The notes beneath the pieces were generated by a model that worked only from the letters and a program-made list of their open reading frames with translations, was not told where the DNA came from and did not search any database. A DNA stretch of 64,000 nt. It comes from Amaurobius ferox. Lineage: Eukaryota > Arthropoda > Arachnida > Araneae > Amaurobiidae. The stretch is from positions 164,476,750 to 164,540,749 of the forward strand of contig OX578135.1 in assembly GCA_951213105.1 (NCBI GenBank). The letters run 5' to 3'. Position 1 is the first letter of the stretch, and every line of letters starts with the position of its first letter. Shown here one piece after another: positions 20,737-33,069 of the stretch. Both the position numbers and the translations under genes were made by a program.

Positions 20737-23065
20737 ACTTCATTTTTCAAAGTTACAAGCGAATATCAAGTCTATGCAAGTCTGACAGCGTGGGATGTTA
20801 AGGGATCTGATGCAAGTTTTAAGTTCAAAATCGTTTGCACAAAGTCTAACAACTTTACATATTATGGTTTCCGATGTCTACATTGAAATATCGAAGTTAT
20901 AACTACTTTTTCAAAATAGCTTTAAAATAAGAAAATATCAAAATTTAAACCTCGAAAATTAGAAACCCGATTCGAAGTCCGATTATAGATCTTTGTATAG
21001 GGATATCAAAGGACCACAAACTACTGCTTAAACTTGTGTTACTGTTTTACTCACTTTCAGTTTTCGAGGTGTGAACTTTAGAAAATGTAAAAACAGAAAA
21101 TTTTTTATCTTCATTAATTTGACGATATCGAAAAGTGTAAAAGATTTGTAAAAAATAAATTATGGATCTCGAAACTGGATTTCCTATATATTTTAATATT
21201 TTGAACTATTTTGAAACAATACATTAATTTATTAAACTTTATGTATTGAAATTTTATGTTTACAAGATGTTATTGACGCAAAATCAATTTCGTGGAGTCA
21301 AACCCTTATGGAATGGAGTCAACGTTCATACTTTTAATTCAAATATCTGTTTTAGGTTTCAGCTGACAGCCAATACTTTAAATAATTGTCTATAACTATG
21401 GTATGTGAACAACGTAAAACTTTACAGACAATGGCAAAGCTAGACATTTCCAATTTTAGGGGAATGGGGGGGGGGGGGAGGCCATCAGACGTGGATTCTG
21501 AAATTCTGTAAAGAGCAAAACCCAATAAGAAAGGTCCATACTGTTTATTTATCTATTTATTAGTTTCAGTCTTAAAAAGATCAATTTGACTGAATTTTCC
21601 TTAGGAGTCCATTTATAGAAGTCTTCTTATAAACGTTTAAAAAAATGTATGCCCATAATATTGACAAACTATTACTTGTAGGTTTCAGAGAATAAATTAA
21701 TTCCATGCTTCGGAAACGTTGCAATTAGTATATATGTTTGGAACAGATGCAACGACTATTCTGCGATATTAGTTGCTTGACGTTCGGTTTTTTGACTAAT
21801 AACACTGTTTCTCGTCCATGTCAAGTCAACTGTTTTAATTATAAAAAATAAATAAATAGATAAATAAAAAATAAATAAATAAACGAGAACTGCAGATGAT
21901 TTTCCAAAGTTGTTGATAATTGCACTATTTAAAAATTTAAAACAATGCCAACATGTTTCTCACATTTGCAAAACCAGCTTCTAACGAAGGCACAATTCTT
22001 ATTTGAAAGGAACAACAGTAAACAGGTAATGAGAAATTGACAGGTAATGAGAAAATGAAAAACTAAAACCTCAAAAAACTATTTCAACTAAACAGGTTCG
22101 TTTGACGCTTATAAATTCCACTTCCTAGTGCTAAAAAAAATTTTGACAGAAAAATGCAGAAAGTAGTTGTCTTTCGGTTTCTTCATATATTTTGAGCAGA
22201 TTTTGTAAGCCAATTAAATTATTTATGTAGAATAATATATTCTCGATAAATATCTGCATTTATATTAATTAGAAAATTAGTTTAAGAAAAAATGCGGCAG
22301 AAAATATAAACAATATCCCAATAAATATATAATTGGGAGTTTAAAAATATATAATACTTGAGAAAATTAACTATTATTTTAGAGATTTTTTTATTTTTTA
22401 AGGGAGGGGGGGGGGTTATCGCTACTTCTTACGCTTTATTAAAGCAGTAACCGGCATTTAGTTACTAATTTAATACAAAATAACGAGTAAAGACCTTCAT
22501 TAATCGAAAAGTAACTGTTTTGAAAGTAACGCTGCACTTTTATTCAATTACTTCCCTACGTTGATTGTTAAACATAATTGAGCAAAGCTAAATGTGATTA
22601 ATAATTAACTATTATAATGAATTAAATATAATCTGACAGTGGCAGATTTTCTTGATTTTTGCTCTTTTATCAATCGCATTGTAAATGCTTTTAGTATAAC
22701 AATGCGATTGAAGTTACTTTTGAGGTTAAAAAAGTATCAGTCAAGTGTGAAAAACTTTAAAACTCTAAAAATATACTCAGTAGAGAGGGGGGGGGGGGGA
22801 GGGTTTTGGATTGTAGTGGCATACTCATGATTCCCAGTAAAAACTGTGTCACCCTCGTAAATAAGGTTGGCTATCCCTGGTGTAAGGTTGATGAAATCTA
22901 AGGATTAATTTCAAGAAAAATTCCAATAAAGAATTAAATATTACTAAAAAATCGCATAATAAAGCATTATTCAATATAAAGGTAATCCCAATTACAAGTA
23001 ATTGCCTTTAACTTTTTGTTATAATTTCAATTTCGTTGCATTGTTTTAATTAGTTCATCCATTAC
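20737..23065. other. Spacer between R2 arms
   Basis: 2.3 kb with no recognisable gene. Oligo-G runs occur near 21466-21478, 22406-22416 and 22786-22799. Short open frames (20662-20886, 22639-22830) overlap repeats or G runs and are not supported. Confidence 0.5.
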
Positions 23066-24374
23066 ATTTTTAACACTTTACAACAAAGTTGAAAAGTGTT
23101 TATGACTTTGTTCATTCTGTCTGACTGTCTGTCTGTCCGTTAGCACGATAACTGCCGCAAAAATGACTTAATCAAAATGAAATTTTAGTATGTTGTTCAG
23201 ACGGTCTGTAGGACCTATGGGAATATATATGAATAATATCACCCAATTAGTTTTGGATTGAACCCGGGTTGAAAAAATGAAATACATTGAACCCTATGGG
23301 ATCTAATTTTTCAAACATTTTTTAAGCGGATTTAAAATTCACAAATTGCTTCGAAAATTTTAGGTAATATTCAAATTATTCCATAAAATATATAAAAAAA
23401 ATTTTTCAGCAAAATATATTCAGTAGTATTTTAAATTAAAATTAAAATAATAATTACACCTCTTATATGAATCGATCACGTGACCATGATATGAAAAGAT
23501 CACGTGACACACTTCAAAATATAATACGGCATCCATCTTGTCTCAAAATCGTGATTTTTAAAGTTCTTTTTAATTCATATTGAGTGTTGTATTCGTCCTA
23601 AAATCTCTTTATTTTTGCTTAAATTCTGTGCATCTACATACTGAAACAACGCAATGACAATATATTTGAGTTTAAATGATCATCCAAATTTGATTATTTC
23701 TACAACGAAGCCTATTTTTCACTTATGTAAAATGTAAACAGCAAAATATGTAGGATGAGTTGTATAAGAATTGCTGTATTTTTTTAACACAAAAGTATTT
23801 ATATCATGGACTCTGCATAACTGATACGAATGAAATATTCATTGATTTTACACAGAGAAGAACGATTTTTTTTCGATGAAGTTTTAAGCATAGAGTTTAA
23901 TTACTTGTAGCTCCATGGTCTTAAGTTTTTAAATAAAGCAAATTATTTTAGTACTGTGATGAATGAAATGATTGGGAAAATATTATGAATGAAATGCTGA
24001 TTTTATAAAGAGAGTCAAGCGTGTTATTTTTTCTATGACGACATTTGAATGAATGTCAGTTGTTTTCGATGAAGTTTTCAAATATAATAAATTTTAGTAG
24101 TATTATGATGATTTTAAAACTATTACCGAGGAATGTATCGCATTTTAGAGATGTTTAAACCAGGCAATTTATATTTCAATGCCGTCATTTGAATGAAGTT
24201 CATTTTTTTCGATGAAGGTTTAAGTTTTCAAATATAATAAATTAATGTAGAATTGTGATAAGTTTTAAAATATTACTTAGGAATGTATTGCATTTTAGAG
24301 ATGTTTAAATAAAATTGCATTGGAGTTGGAAAGTGTTTCATAATCAATGCTTTAAGCATGATTGACCTTTCTTG
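23066..24374 (-). repeat. R2 repeat, right arm of inverted pair a
   Basis: Reverse-complement counterpart of 19441-20736 over nearly its whole length, including the terminal hairpins, the GTCTGTCTGTC tract, the paired CACGTGA stretches near 23476-23506 and the tandem duplication near 24060-24300. Many scattered differences show the arms are not freshly duplicated. Confidence 0.8.
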
Positions 24375-25156
24375 TTATCAATGCCCAACTTTTTAACGCC
24401 TGGCCCCTCTTCCACCAAAATCAGTTTCGTTCCGAAAATGTAATCGTTATCAATTTTAGAGTTTGGAAAGATAAAAGCTGATTGCCAGCAATTGTATTAC
24501 AGCATCCTCCTGATAAAATACTTCCTTAAAGCTTGTTCTAATTGAATTGAAAATAGATTAAAATCACGGCTAAAATCAGTGTTGAACAAACAATTACTCA
24601 GTTTCCTTGATAATGTAACTGAACAAATGCCGCGATAATGTAACTGAACAAATTCTGTAAGGAATGTCAGAAAAAAAAATGTTCGTTACATTTACAAGTG
24701 GAAGTTACATTTTCCAATGAGAAAAAAAATGTTCCCCTTTTATTGTATAATATTCTTAAAAAAAAATGCAAAGAAATATTTTTATTAAAATTTTTAAACT
24801 AGTATAAGCCATGTTCCAAACAAAGCAAATGGTGGGACGTACGAGCTTACTTTGAAAATTTTGGTCCCAAAACACAATTTTTGGTATTTAATTGTACTTT
24901 AGGAACAGTTGCTTATTTGGAACCTAAATAATTATGTATTTAAAGTACACTTCTTTTTAATGTAATCTTGCACTTAGTTTTCACAAAATTTTCAAATTTT
25001 TAGCAGCATAGTAGTCTTCTTAAATAAATATTTTTGCAACAGACAAAATATTTATATATACTTTTGAAACTTGAGACAATTTGTACTATAACTACAGTAA
25101 TTTTAAGAAACATTTCAAGCGGAGTGTTTTAAAATGTTCAGAAAGATTTATGCTTT

Positions 25157-25195
<39 letters not shown>

Positions 25196-26104
25196 TGTAT
25201 ATATATATTTTATATTTCCTATTTTTTTTAAAAAATAAAATGTAATTTTTTGAAGGTTTAACCATTTTATAAATCCTTAAATATAACCTTAATTATAAAC
25301 CTTCTTATAACCCTTAGTATTTCAAATATAGAGTGCTTGTTTAATATTTATTTTCTTTTTATTTTTTGACACTAATATATTGATAAAAATGGGTTGATAA
25401 TCCAAAAGTATTCGAATTTGATAGTGTGACAAAAAAGTTCGTTTCAAGGCCTTCCAGTCACAATTAGAACACCTTTGGAAAGATGTGTGACTGCTGTGTG
25501 CATGATAAAATAAATAAATGAATGCACCTCTTGTTATGAAATATTATGTCGAGATGAACATTATGACCAAACTAGAACCAGTGACAATTTTTTGTAAATC
25601 GTTTGATGATAGATCACACAGATATTCGACATTTTATTTGCATATCATTATTTCTATGGAGATTAATGACAATTCATAGTTCACTGAAAGAAGTATAATC
25701 AATACGCGAAGAACTGATAATGTGAAATTGTACAGTATACCCGTTTTTTGTATAGAATATAAAATATAAAGATACTTGAATTTTTAATATTTGGAGTTTT
25801 TTGTTTGTTTTATTTTTAAATTTTGAAACAATTCTCACAAAAAGAAAAGAGGCGAGTTCTTCCCTGCTGAGATAATAAACAGACATGTAGAAGTACAACT
25901 TACAATTTTATTTATATAGATAACATAATAGATACGTCCGATGTTCCTCGCGATTTAAAATAAGAGCCAACTCCTGTATATTATTCTAAATGACATTGTT
26001 ATTTAAAACATTCTATTAACATATTTATTTTAATTCTCCCTAAAACAAGTATAAGAATCTCTGTTCTCGCTATACAAAATTATCTTCACGGCCAGATCTA
26101 AAGA
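24375..26104. other. Unassigned sequence with a CA/TA microsatellite
   Basis: No gene seen. A (CA)n(TA)n microsatellite lies at about 25158-25206. The minus open frame at 25674-25898 has no recognisable motif. Confidence 0.45.
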
Positions 26105-26400
26105 ATAAAACAACTTGGAATATCATATTTGTAATCATATGGTACATCATATTTGTAAACAAATTTACAAAAAAATATGAATTTAGATCAATATATGCCA
26201 AAATAAAAGCGCTAAAATATTAGAAGATATACTCGTACTACTTTATTTTGTTATTATCTATTAACAATTGGTTAAACATTGTTTAACATTTCGTTAAACA
26301 TTGAATTGGCTAAATACAATACGAGTTTGAAATATTTTGGCTCAAATTAAATAGATGACGTAAGATATTGAAAATATCAATAAATCCCGTAAAAGGTCAA
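26105..26400 (-). repeat. Single copy of the 210-bp repeat family
   Basis: Read on the minus strand it contains GGGATTTATTGATATTTTCA, a TTACGTCATC block, a GAAACTC-like block, GTACGAGTATATCTTCTAAT and TTTTATTTTGGCATATATTG, the order seen in the tandem units at 360-935. Confidence 0.6.
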
Positions 26401-27936
26401 AATTGCAATATCGCTTGTTTATAAATTGTATTTTTATATCCATTTCTTTGTTATTAAATCGAAATTTTTTTCTTATTTAAATTTGCAAAAAAAGAAATCC
26501 GTCAAAAACTGTAATGGAACAAACAGACGTTCTTCATTTTATATATACATATAGATGTAAAAGGCATTAAAATTACATATTTTAAGTAAATCAGCTGAAT
26601 GCAACCGATGCACTGAATTAATCTGGTGCCATCATTTTAAAAAGATGATAAAATAAACTCGAATATACTCGCGGCAAGGCTAATTTGAATATATTTTGGA
26701 CTCTATGACTGCCTATCACTATTCAGTTTTGTCTTCATACGCCCAGTGGACTAGATAGTTTCCATAGCAACAAACAAATTTCTTTTGAATACCCATTTTG
26801 AATACTTTTTATTGAAACATAAAAAAGTATGAGTGTAATTTTGAATATTTATTGACTTCAACCGAAATGATCGGCTTTTATAAAAAATGATTTTAGTTTA
26901 TATTTATTAATAGCGTTTATCAGAGGGACTGCATAACTTAGCGGAGGTTTACACATATCAGATTGAATATCAATTTAGAATACTTACTTTTATTATTAAA
27001 AAACTATAATTGAAAATACTATGACAGCAAATATCATTAGACTCATGATAATGTCTACTATAAATAAGTGAGCATGTAATTTGAGCATTTTAGTTTTCAT
27101 AGAGTTGTTCATTATTTCCGAAAATTCAAATGGCAACACCCCTTTTTTTTGTCATAAGATTTCATATGTCAACAACATGCTAAATATAAATTTGTATGAT
27201 ATTCCGACCATAAATAAGAGAAATATGTGGGAAAAACCATCGGGGTCCGTGTCCATTTTAAGGTAATAAAATGAAAATTACGCATACTTTGTAATTATGC
27301 CTTTCCTATTTCGTTGATATGCCGCATTCTTTACAAAAACATTTTATCAATGGGCTTGTAGGGTTCCCGAACTCGTGAACTTTAAGAGCAGGCTAAGTGA
27401 CATTTTAAACATTCAATATGTTCATATTAAATGAAGTATTTTGAAGCCACACAATGTAGTCCCCTTGGGACCGCTAATAAATTTTCTTCACAAAGTCGGG
27501 TGAAAATCATTGGCATTTTTATACGAATCGTTCAAAAATGTATGTTCAGTTTCTACTCATATTGATTTAATTAGAAATTGCATGATATTTCTATGACTAT
27601 AGGCTGTTATTTTTATAGCACACAAATGTGTATCGCATTATAAAACATTGAACGACATTAACACATATTTTTTTTTCATTTTTTTCGTACTTGGCACAAT
27701 TTGTTTTAATTTATTAATAAAAAGACAAAATTTCAAATACTTACTAATATATACAGAAAATCAGGATACTATTTAATTTAATATAACTTACTATAATGGC
27801 TAAAATATACGCGAAACATTACAAAAAAGCTTTATTATTAAATATTTCATGAAATAAGAATGTCACGATTTCTCTTTATTGAAAATTTAATAAAATAGGA
27901 ATATCGCATATTTCTCATCAGTTCTGAATATTTTAC
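26401..27936. other. No recognisable feature
   Basis: AT-rich, no open frame with a known motif, no clear repeat boundary. Confidence 0.45.
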
Positions 27937-27951
27937 ACATAGACATTCCTT

Positions 27952-28010
27952 CCCGGTCGTCCAAACGGTTGCTCGAGTCCTTCGGATGAGTCGGACGGCC
28001 TGGGTCTTCA
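27952..28010 (+). mobile_element. 59-bp 5'-truncated SINE end with perfect 15-bp target duplication
   Basis: Flanked by ACATAGACATTCCTT at 27937-27951 and 28011-28025. The insert aligns with the last about 60 bases of the SINE at 58921-59209 (CCCG..CGTC.AAAC.GTTGC then GTCGGACGGYCTGGG). This is a 5'-truncated copy made by target-primed reverse transcription. Confidence 0.85.
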
Positions 28011-28025
28011 ACATAGACATTCCTT

Positions 28026-28835
28026 GCGTATTACTGCATACCCCCCTCTTCAATGTATTCATCAATGTTAAACACTTTAAATATCTCTTTAAATGGCTTA
28101 CTGTCCTTTATCTACATCAAAGTCAAGGAAATATGTGGGTGATGTAATTTTTCGAGTACCACTAGATCAAGCTGCGGACAAGGTCTTCATCCTGCCGAAA
28201 CAATCCCCACATTGTATATAAAGCGGATTTCCGAAGCTAACTCTTAACATTTTATAGAATAGCTTGCTTCAAACATAGCTCTGAAACACAAAATTTGCAT
28301 GAAAAATGTTCTTCGCAGTCATAATTATGCATTTTAAATGCAATTAATAATTTGAAAGTAATTAAAACGTATATTATTATTTCTAGTTTCAATGAGATAG
28401 CCTTTGTGCACCACATAAAGGATGCAGATTAAGTCTTTGTTTGTATATTCTTCAAGTGCATTGCTCACACTGAAGAATGCATTTAGTTTAATTCGCAATT
28501 TCGCTATTTGTTGTTGTTGATTTCGACTTTGAATGAAATTCGAAATTATGTTATATAAAAAGCTTATATAATATTAAACGTAAGTTCAAGTTATATAACG
28601 AGAAACCGATTACCCATTGATTTTAGCTAAATTAACTTTCAAATATGTCATTTCATCTTTAATTATGGCTTTTATACATCACAAATGTAATGACAATGTC
28701 TGATAGCATTTATTGCACAAATGTCAAGAATCCAGATTTTGCATTGCACTGTAATCTTGAAGTTTTTCTTCTGAGTATTTTCCATTGAAAGTGGATGGAT
28801 GGTCCCCCTAAAAATATTCAAAATGTTGCAGTTAT
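28026..28835. other. No recognisable feature
   Basis: AT-rich intergenic sequence; no gene motif. Confidence 0.45.
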
Positions 28836-28839
28836 TAGC

Positions 28840-28977
28840 CTTTTGCTTACGGATGGGACAGCGTCCATCCCAAACGAAGAACCTCCTCAAAAGACAGGTA
28901 TTTGACATACCCTATCCCAAACAGTTCGACCCCACCCTCACCCCACACCCCACTTTTGCGGGCACTGGCGTCCATGG
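28840..28977 (+). repeat. One arm of the foldback element found complete at 46626
   Basis: Starts CTTTTGCTTACGG and runs through GACAGCGTCCATCCCAAACG, GACAGGTATTTGACATACCC and GGCGTCCATGG, matching the left arm of 46626-46941. The second arm is missing. A 24-bp perfect palindrome (TTGCACCTGCTG and its mirror) follows at 28996-29019. Confidence 0.65.
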
Positions 28978-29292
28978 AAATCGCCGACAGAAACATTGCA
29001 CCTGCTGCAGCAGGTGCAAAGTTTCAACAAATATTTTTCAAAATCAACAAATCTAGTAAGGCACCTACTGATGGAAATGGTCGTACTAAATTTCATGTTA
29101 ATCGTTCAATTTCTTCGAAATATCGTGGTTAAGAACTCTACAGAATAGAAAGGTAAGCACACAGATAGGACTTAAAAAATGGCTGATTCGTGTTAAGGGA
29201 TGCTCAAAACGTGACAATCCGTTCAATCTGAGAGTCGGATTTTCGGCTCTCAGATTATTCCGTTATTGTTCCGTTCATATTGTTCCGTTATG

Positions 29293-30331
29293 CATATATT
29301 ACTTTCCCTACTTACATAGTATAATGTATAAAGAAAGTATTCGGATGGGGTCGAATATTCGAACTCCAATTTTCAACGTAAGAGCCAGTTTCAAGTATCT
29401 ATATGAACTGAAATCGAATTCAACGTTTTTGAAACGATGTCAGCGTGTCTGTATGTTAGTGTCTCCGTATAGTGTGTGTGCATATGCTAATGTCTACGTT
29501 TGTTTGTTTGTGTGTGTGTGTGTGAATCAATGAGTTTGCAATAAGCGATATCTCACGAACGTATACAGCGTTTCGAAAATAACTGGGTACGAATAGTACA
29601 ATCTCTCTTCGGGAATATTATTCATTTTAAATGCAATCGAACATTTAAAAAAAAAAATCCCACGTTTTGAACGAACTTTTTTGAAGGTTCCGATATTTTA
29701 ATTATTTTTAATAGGGATAAACCTATTTGAATCCTATTATATCATTTCCGAGGTAGGTTTTTATTAGAAAACGAATAATATAGACTTTGGAAAGCTAGCT
29801 TGAACCGTTTTTGAAATATTGTATGAATTTCAAATTAATTTCTGAAAAAAAAAAATAATTTAAAAGTCATAATTTTCAATGCTGTTTGGTTTTGCACGTT
29901 TTTCAAATTGAAAATAAATTACATAAAATTAAAAAAAGCTGTAAATTTCATCAAATATATTCATTTTGAATATAAAATAATATTCGACACATCTGTTAAC
30001 AACATCCTCGTGGATTTAGTCCGTTGAGAAAAACATACTTTTTGTAAGTCGAATAATTTTTAATAATTATTTATTTCACGGAACATAAATAAATTGCATT
30101 TTTTATAAGAAATTTATACTTTAGCATGAATAAATATTTCTGTTTGGACTCATAAGTTGCCAAATCCCTCCCCCCCCCCCCCCGGGCAGTGTTATACAGT
30201 GTTCAAGCAGTGTTAATTTAATGCCAACAACATTGTGACGTGAATTTTTTACATTATTATTTTACTGGGAAAGAAGTAAATTCATTGTATTATATAGTAA
30301 AAGTCACGTGCTGTTCACATCAGATTTTTTG
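29293..30331. mobile_element. Interspersed repeat R1, second copy
   Basis: Begins ACTTTCCCTACTTACAT and ends GTTCACATCAG, the same termini as 2497-3472, with the same order of internal blocks (GGGGTCGAA..TTCGAA, a GT microsatellite near 29505-29523, TCTCACGAACG, TTTTTATTAGAAAACGA, AAATTCATTG). Strongly diverged. A 14-base C run lies near 30168-30183. Confidence 0.6.
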
Positions 30332-30685
30332 GTTATCAGTTGCAATTCAACCCTGGTAAAGAAATGCAGGAAATGACATCGGTGGAGATTTCAAGGAAAT
30401 GTATTATATTTTAATTTAGTATAATATCTTTCGATTCCTGATATTCCCGGGTTTATTTCCAAAAGCAAGCTTGCGATGGAATAAACAAACACGGATAGAT
30501 CGTCAGGAAGATTTAGGTTGTGTTCATGTAAGCTCATTTATATACTTAGCTTTTGATTGAGTCTTTGCAGATTATAGGGTACTGTAATAGCCTCTACAAT
30601 TAGAGAGTTTTGGAAGTGTTTATCTGTTTTCTAAAAATTGATAATTGCATGCAAAGCATTGAATGCAATTCCTATTAATTTTTTT

Positions 30686-31090
30686 TACGTATATAGCATA
30701 ATGTAAAGTATTGTGACGAGGTTTAAAATTCGAAATCAAGTTCTACGAAAGAGAACATTTCAAGCATCTTTGAACGTGTTGTTATATCCAACGTTTTCTA
30801 TCTCTCTCGCTCTCTTTTTTTTTCTCTCTCTCTCTCTGTGTGTATGTGTGCGGGCGCGACATCTCACAATCTCTCTCTCTCTCCCTTTTCTGTGTGTGCG
30901 TGGACGCGATATCTCACAAACGACTGGAGCGTCTCACAAACGACACATCTCACAAACGAACATAGTTTAGCACAAATATTACAATCAGTAAACACTGGAA
31001 TCCTAATGATTTTAAAACGCAATCAATCGTTTGGAACAGCCATAAATTTTCATATAAAAAAAAAAATGCCAGAACTGAAAGTGTGAAATT
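30686..31090. repeat. Partial R1 copy with CT/GT microsatellites
   Basis: Matches the first part of R1 (TATAGCATAATGTA, GTGACGAGGTTTAAAATTCG, then TATCTCACAAACGACTGGAG). Inside it CT and GT runs at about 30800-30900 generate spurious open frames on the plus strand. Confidence 0.55.
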
Positions 31091-31092
31091 TT

Positions 31093-31445
31093 AGTGAGTC
31101 CCACTATCCCCTTTGGAATTTAATGCTGAATCTATACCAGTCTTAATCTAAGTTCTGTCTATAGCCTATCCGGAAAAAATAAACGTTCCAAGGAAAATGT
31201 TTGAATTGGGAACAATCTATCTCCTCCAGAATGTGATGTTGAATCCATTTCAGTTACCATTTAAGTTCTATTTATAGCTAATCTTGAGAAATAGATATTT
31301 CAAAGAAAAAGAAAATTGTTTGAACTGGAAGCGGGGGGTGGGGGTGGGGGGGGAAATGGAAGTGGAAATTTTTAGTAAACCTCCTCCACTCCCTCGGAAT
31401 TTGATGCTGGATCTATATCTGTCACTATTTAAACTCTATACTAGC
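31093..31445 (+). repeat. Diverged tandem repeat of about 130 bp
   Basis: Three units share AATTTRATGCTGRATCTATA, a CAGTY..AATYTAAGTTCT block and TTTGAAYTGG. The third is separated by a G-rich run at 31331-31352. Confidence 0.5.
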
Positions 31446-31571
31446 GGTTCTTAATCTGTAAGTGCACACATCCCGAAGAGAGATATGGACTAGGAGAGGT
31501 GTGAGTTGTTTCTTTTCTATGAATTATATTATGTGTATTTTAAAATGTACATATTACAAATTGTACGTGCA

Positions 31572-31731
31572 AAAAAATGCTTGAATGCTCATGGATGGAT
31601 ACTTTCCACTGATATTTCATACACAGACGTTGGGTGTTGAACGTGTAAAGAACCTTGCTGCTCCAACAGAGAATCGAACCCCCGATCTTTGAACTGGCCT
31701 GCTGATGCTACCATTCAGCTACTGGGACGAA
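31572..31731 (-). mobile_element. tRNA-derived SINE, diverged
   Basis: On the minus strand a tRNA-like head starts GTCCCAGTAGCTGAATGG and has an A box (TAGCTGAATGG) and a B box (GGTTCGATTCT) about 35 bases apart. The sequence does not fold into a good tRNA, so it is a SINE head and not a functional tRNA gene. The 3' extent is uncertain. Confidence 0.55.
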
Positions 31732-31924
31732 ATTGCTATTATTGTGGATGTGGACTCTGCAAATGTTAGGTAGACAACATATTTAAAACAGTGCTACGTA
31801 ATATTTAAAACAGTGTCGCTGGGAGCTGCATACACTTAACAAATGCCGTGGTATGTCAGAATCATTAAAACGCGTATGCCTATTCAACTAGTTAGGGAAA
31901 TTCTGGATTTCCAACTCTTGTCAG

Positions 31925-32048
31925 CATAAAAACCAAAGCTAGAAATTGGTTGGATGCCAGACATGATATGCACCTAACATTATCTATGATTGTTCCTGGA
32001 ATAACTAGTTTTTTACTGACCGTAAACAGCCAACATTCATACTATTAA
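31925..32048 (+). pseudogene. C-terminal remnant of a hAT-family transposase
   Basis: About 40 codons read KTKARNWLDARHDMHLTLS followed by a GITSFLLTVNSQHS stretch. This resembles the extreme C terminus of SCAND3/ZBED-type hAT transposases, where a LD...DxRLxLS pattern precedes a short tail. Upstream sequence is too decayed to follow. Call rests on a short match. Confidence 0.35.
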
Positions 32049-33069
32049 AGTGATTCTGAAGTTCGCGCTCCTCCCTTTTTTTTCTAAACTAGAAATACTT
32101 TTTTTTAAAATACAGGTTTTATTTCCACAAAATTGAGTTGCTATTGTTTACGTTTGTGTTCATTTCAGTGATTATGTTTTTAGTTAGCTTAGACAGGAAT
32201 CATGGTAGGCGTGGGTCGTAAGATCTTTCTAAAGGAACGTGTGGCAGCGAAATGTTTTAAAAATTACTGTTTTATTTATTTATAGTATATCCTGAGAAAT
32301 TGATGCTTCAAAAAAATTTTTTTAGATAAACCAATTGTATTTCAAGATTCTTGTCATAAAAAATCTGCATTTAATCAGTAGCGCATTAAGCACGGTTAAA
32401 AGGCGCTTGAGGGTCCAAGAAACAAACATAGGGGCCCAGCCGGAGCGGAGATGTTTGTGGCACCTCCCCCCCCTCTTTAAAAAAAAATGTAATCATCAAA
32501 ACTTTTATTGAAAAATAAAGTATTTTATTATTGTTATTGTAATAATTGTACGTATTTAGTTATTTATGACTCATTAAGATGATTTTTATGATAAATGCGA
32601 AAACAATTTTACACGAAATATCCATTACTTGTTAAAAGTAAATAAAAAACTTATCTCAAAGTTTTCAAAACGAGGTACCCTCGTGCGTTTAGCAATGGTT
32701 TCACTTGCCTTCACTTCACATCTGGGATTGCACAAGGTACTATATATGATTCTAATGATTTTTTTTTATATATAATTTGAAGCGATGAATAGTTTCTGTA
32801 ACGATTTTAAGAAATTTGAAAGTAATTTTCATTCAATTACCCATGGGTCATGACTGAAAAAAATTAAGCAAAATTAGTGGAGCTTCAAAAAATAAAAAAA
32901 TAAAATAAGAATAAAAAAATAAATTAATTAAATAAATAAATAAAATAAAATAAAAATAAAGAAAATATCAAAATTATTTTTTCATTTTTGAAAATAGTCC
33001 CCAAAAGTAAAAACATTTCCTTAAATCCTTTAATTCTGGAGGCCAAAACTAAAATGTTGGCCCAAGATT
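32049..33069. other. Unassigned sequence
   Basis: No gene. A segment near 32374-32450 (CAGTAGCGCATTAAGCACGG and a following GGGGCCC) resembles hAT terminal sequence but has no partner end that I can find. An AAATA-rich low-complexity stretch lies at 32880-32985. Confidence 0.4.

Noticed and set aside
30713..31086. Plus-strand frames over the CT/GT microsatellites
   Set aside because: The translations are low-complexity products of simple repeats.
32374..32450. Terminal inverted repeat of a further hAT element
   Set aside because: The sequence resembles a hAT end, but I could find no matching opposite end or target duplication.
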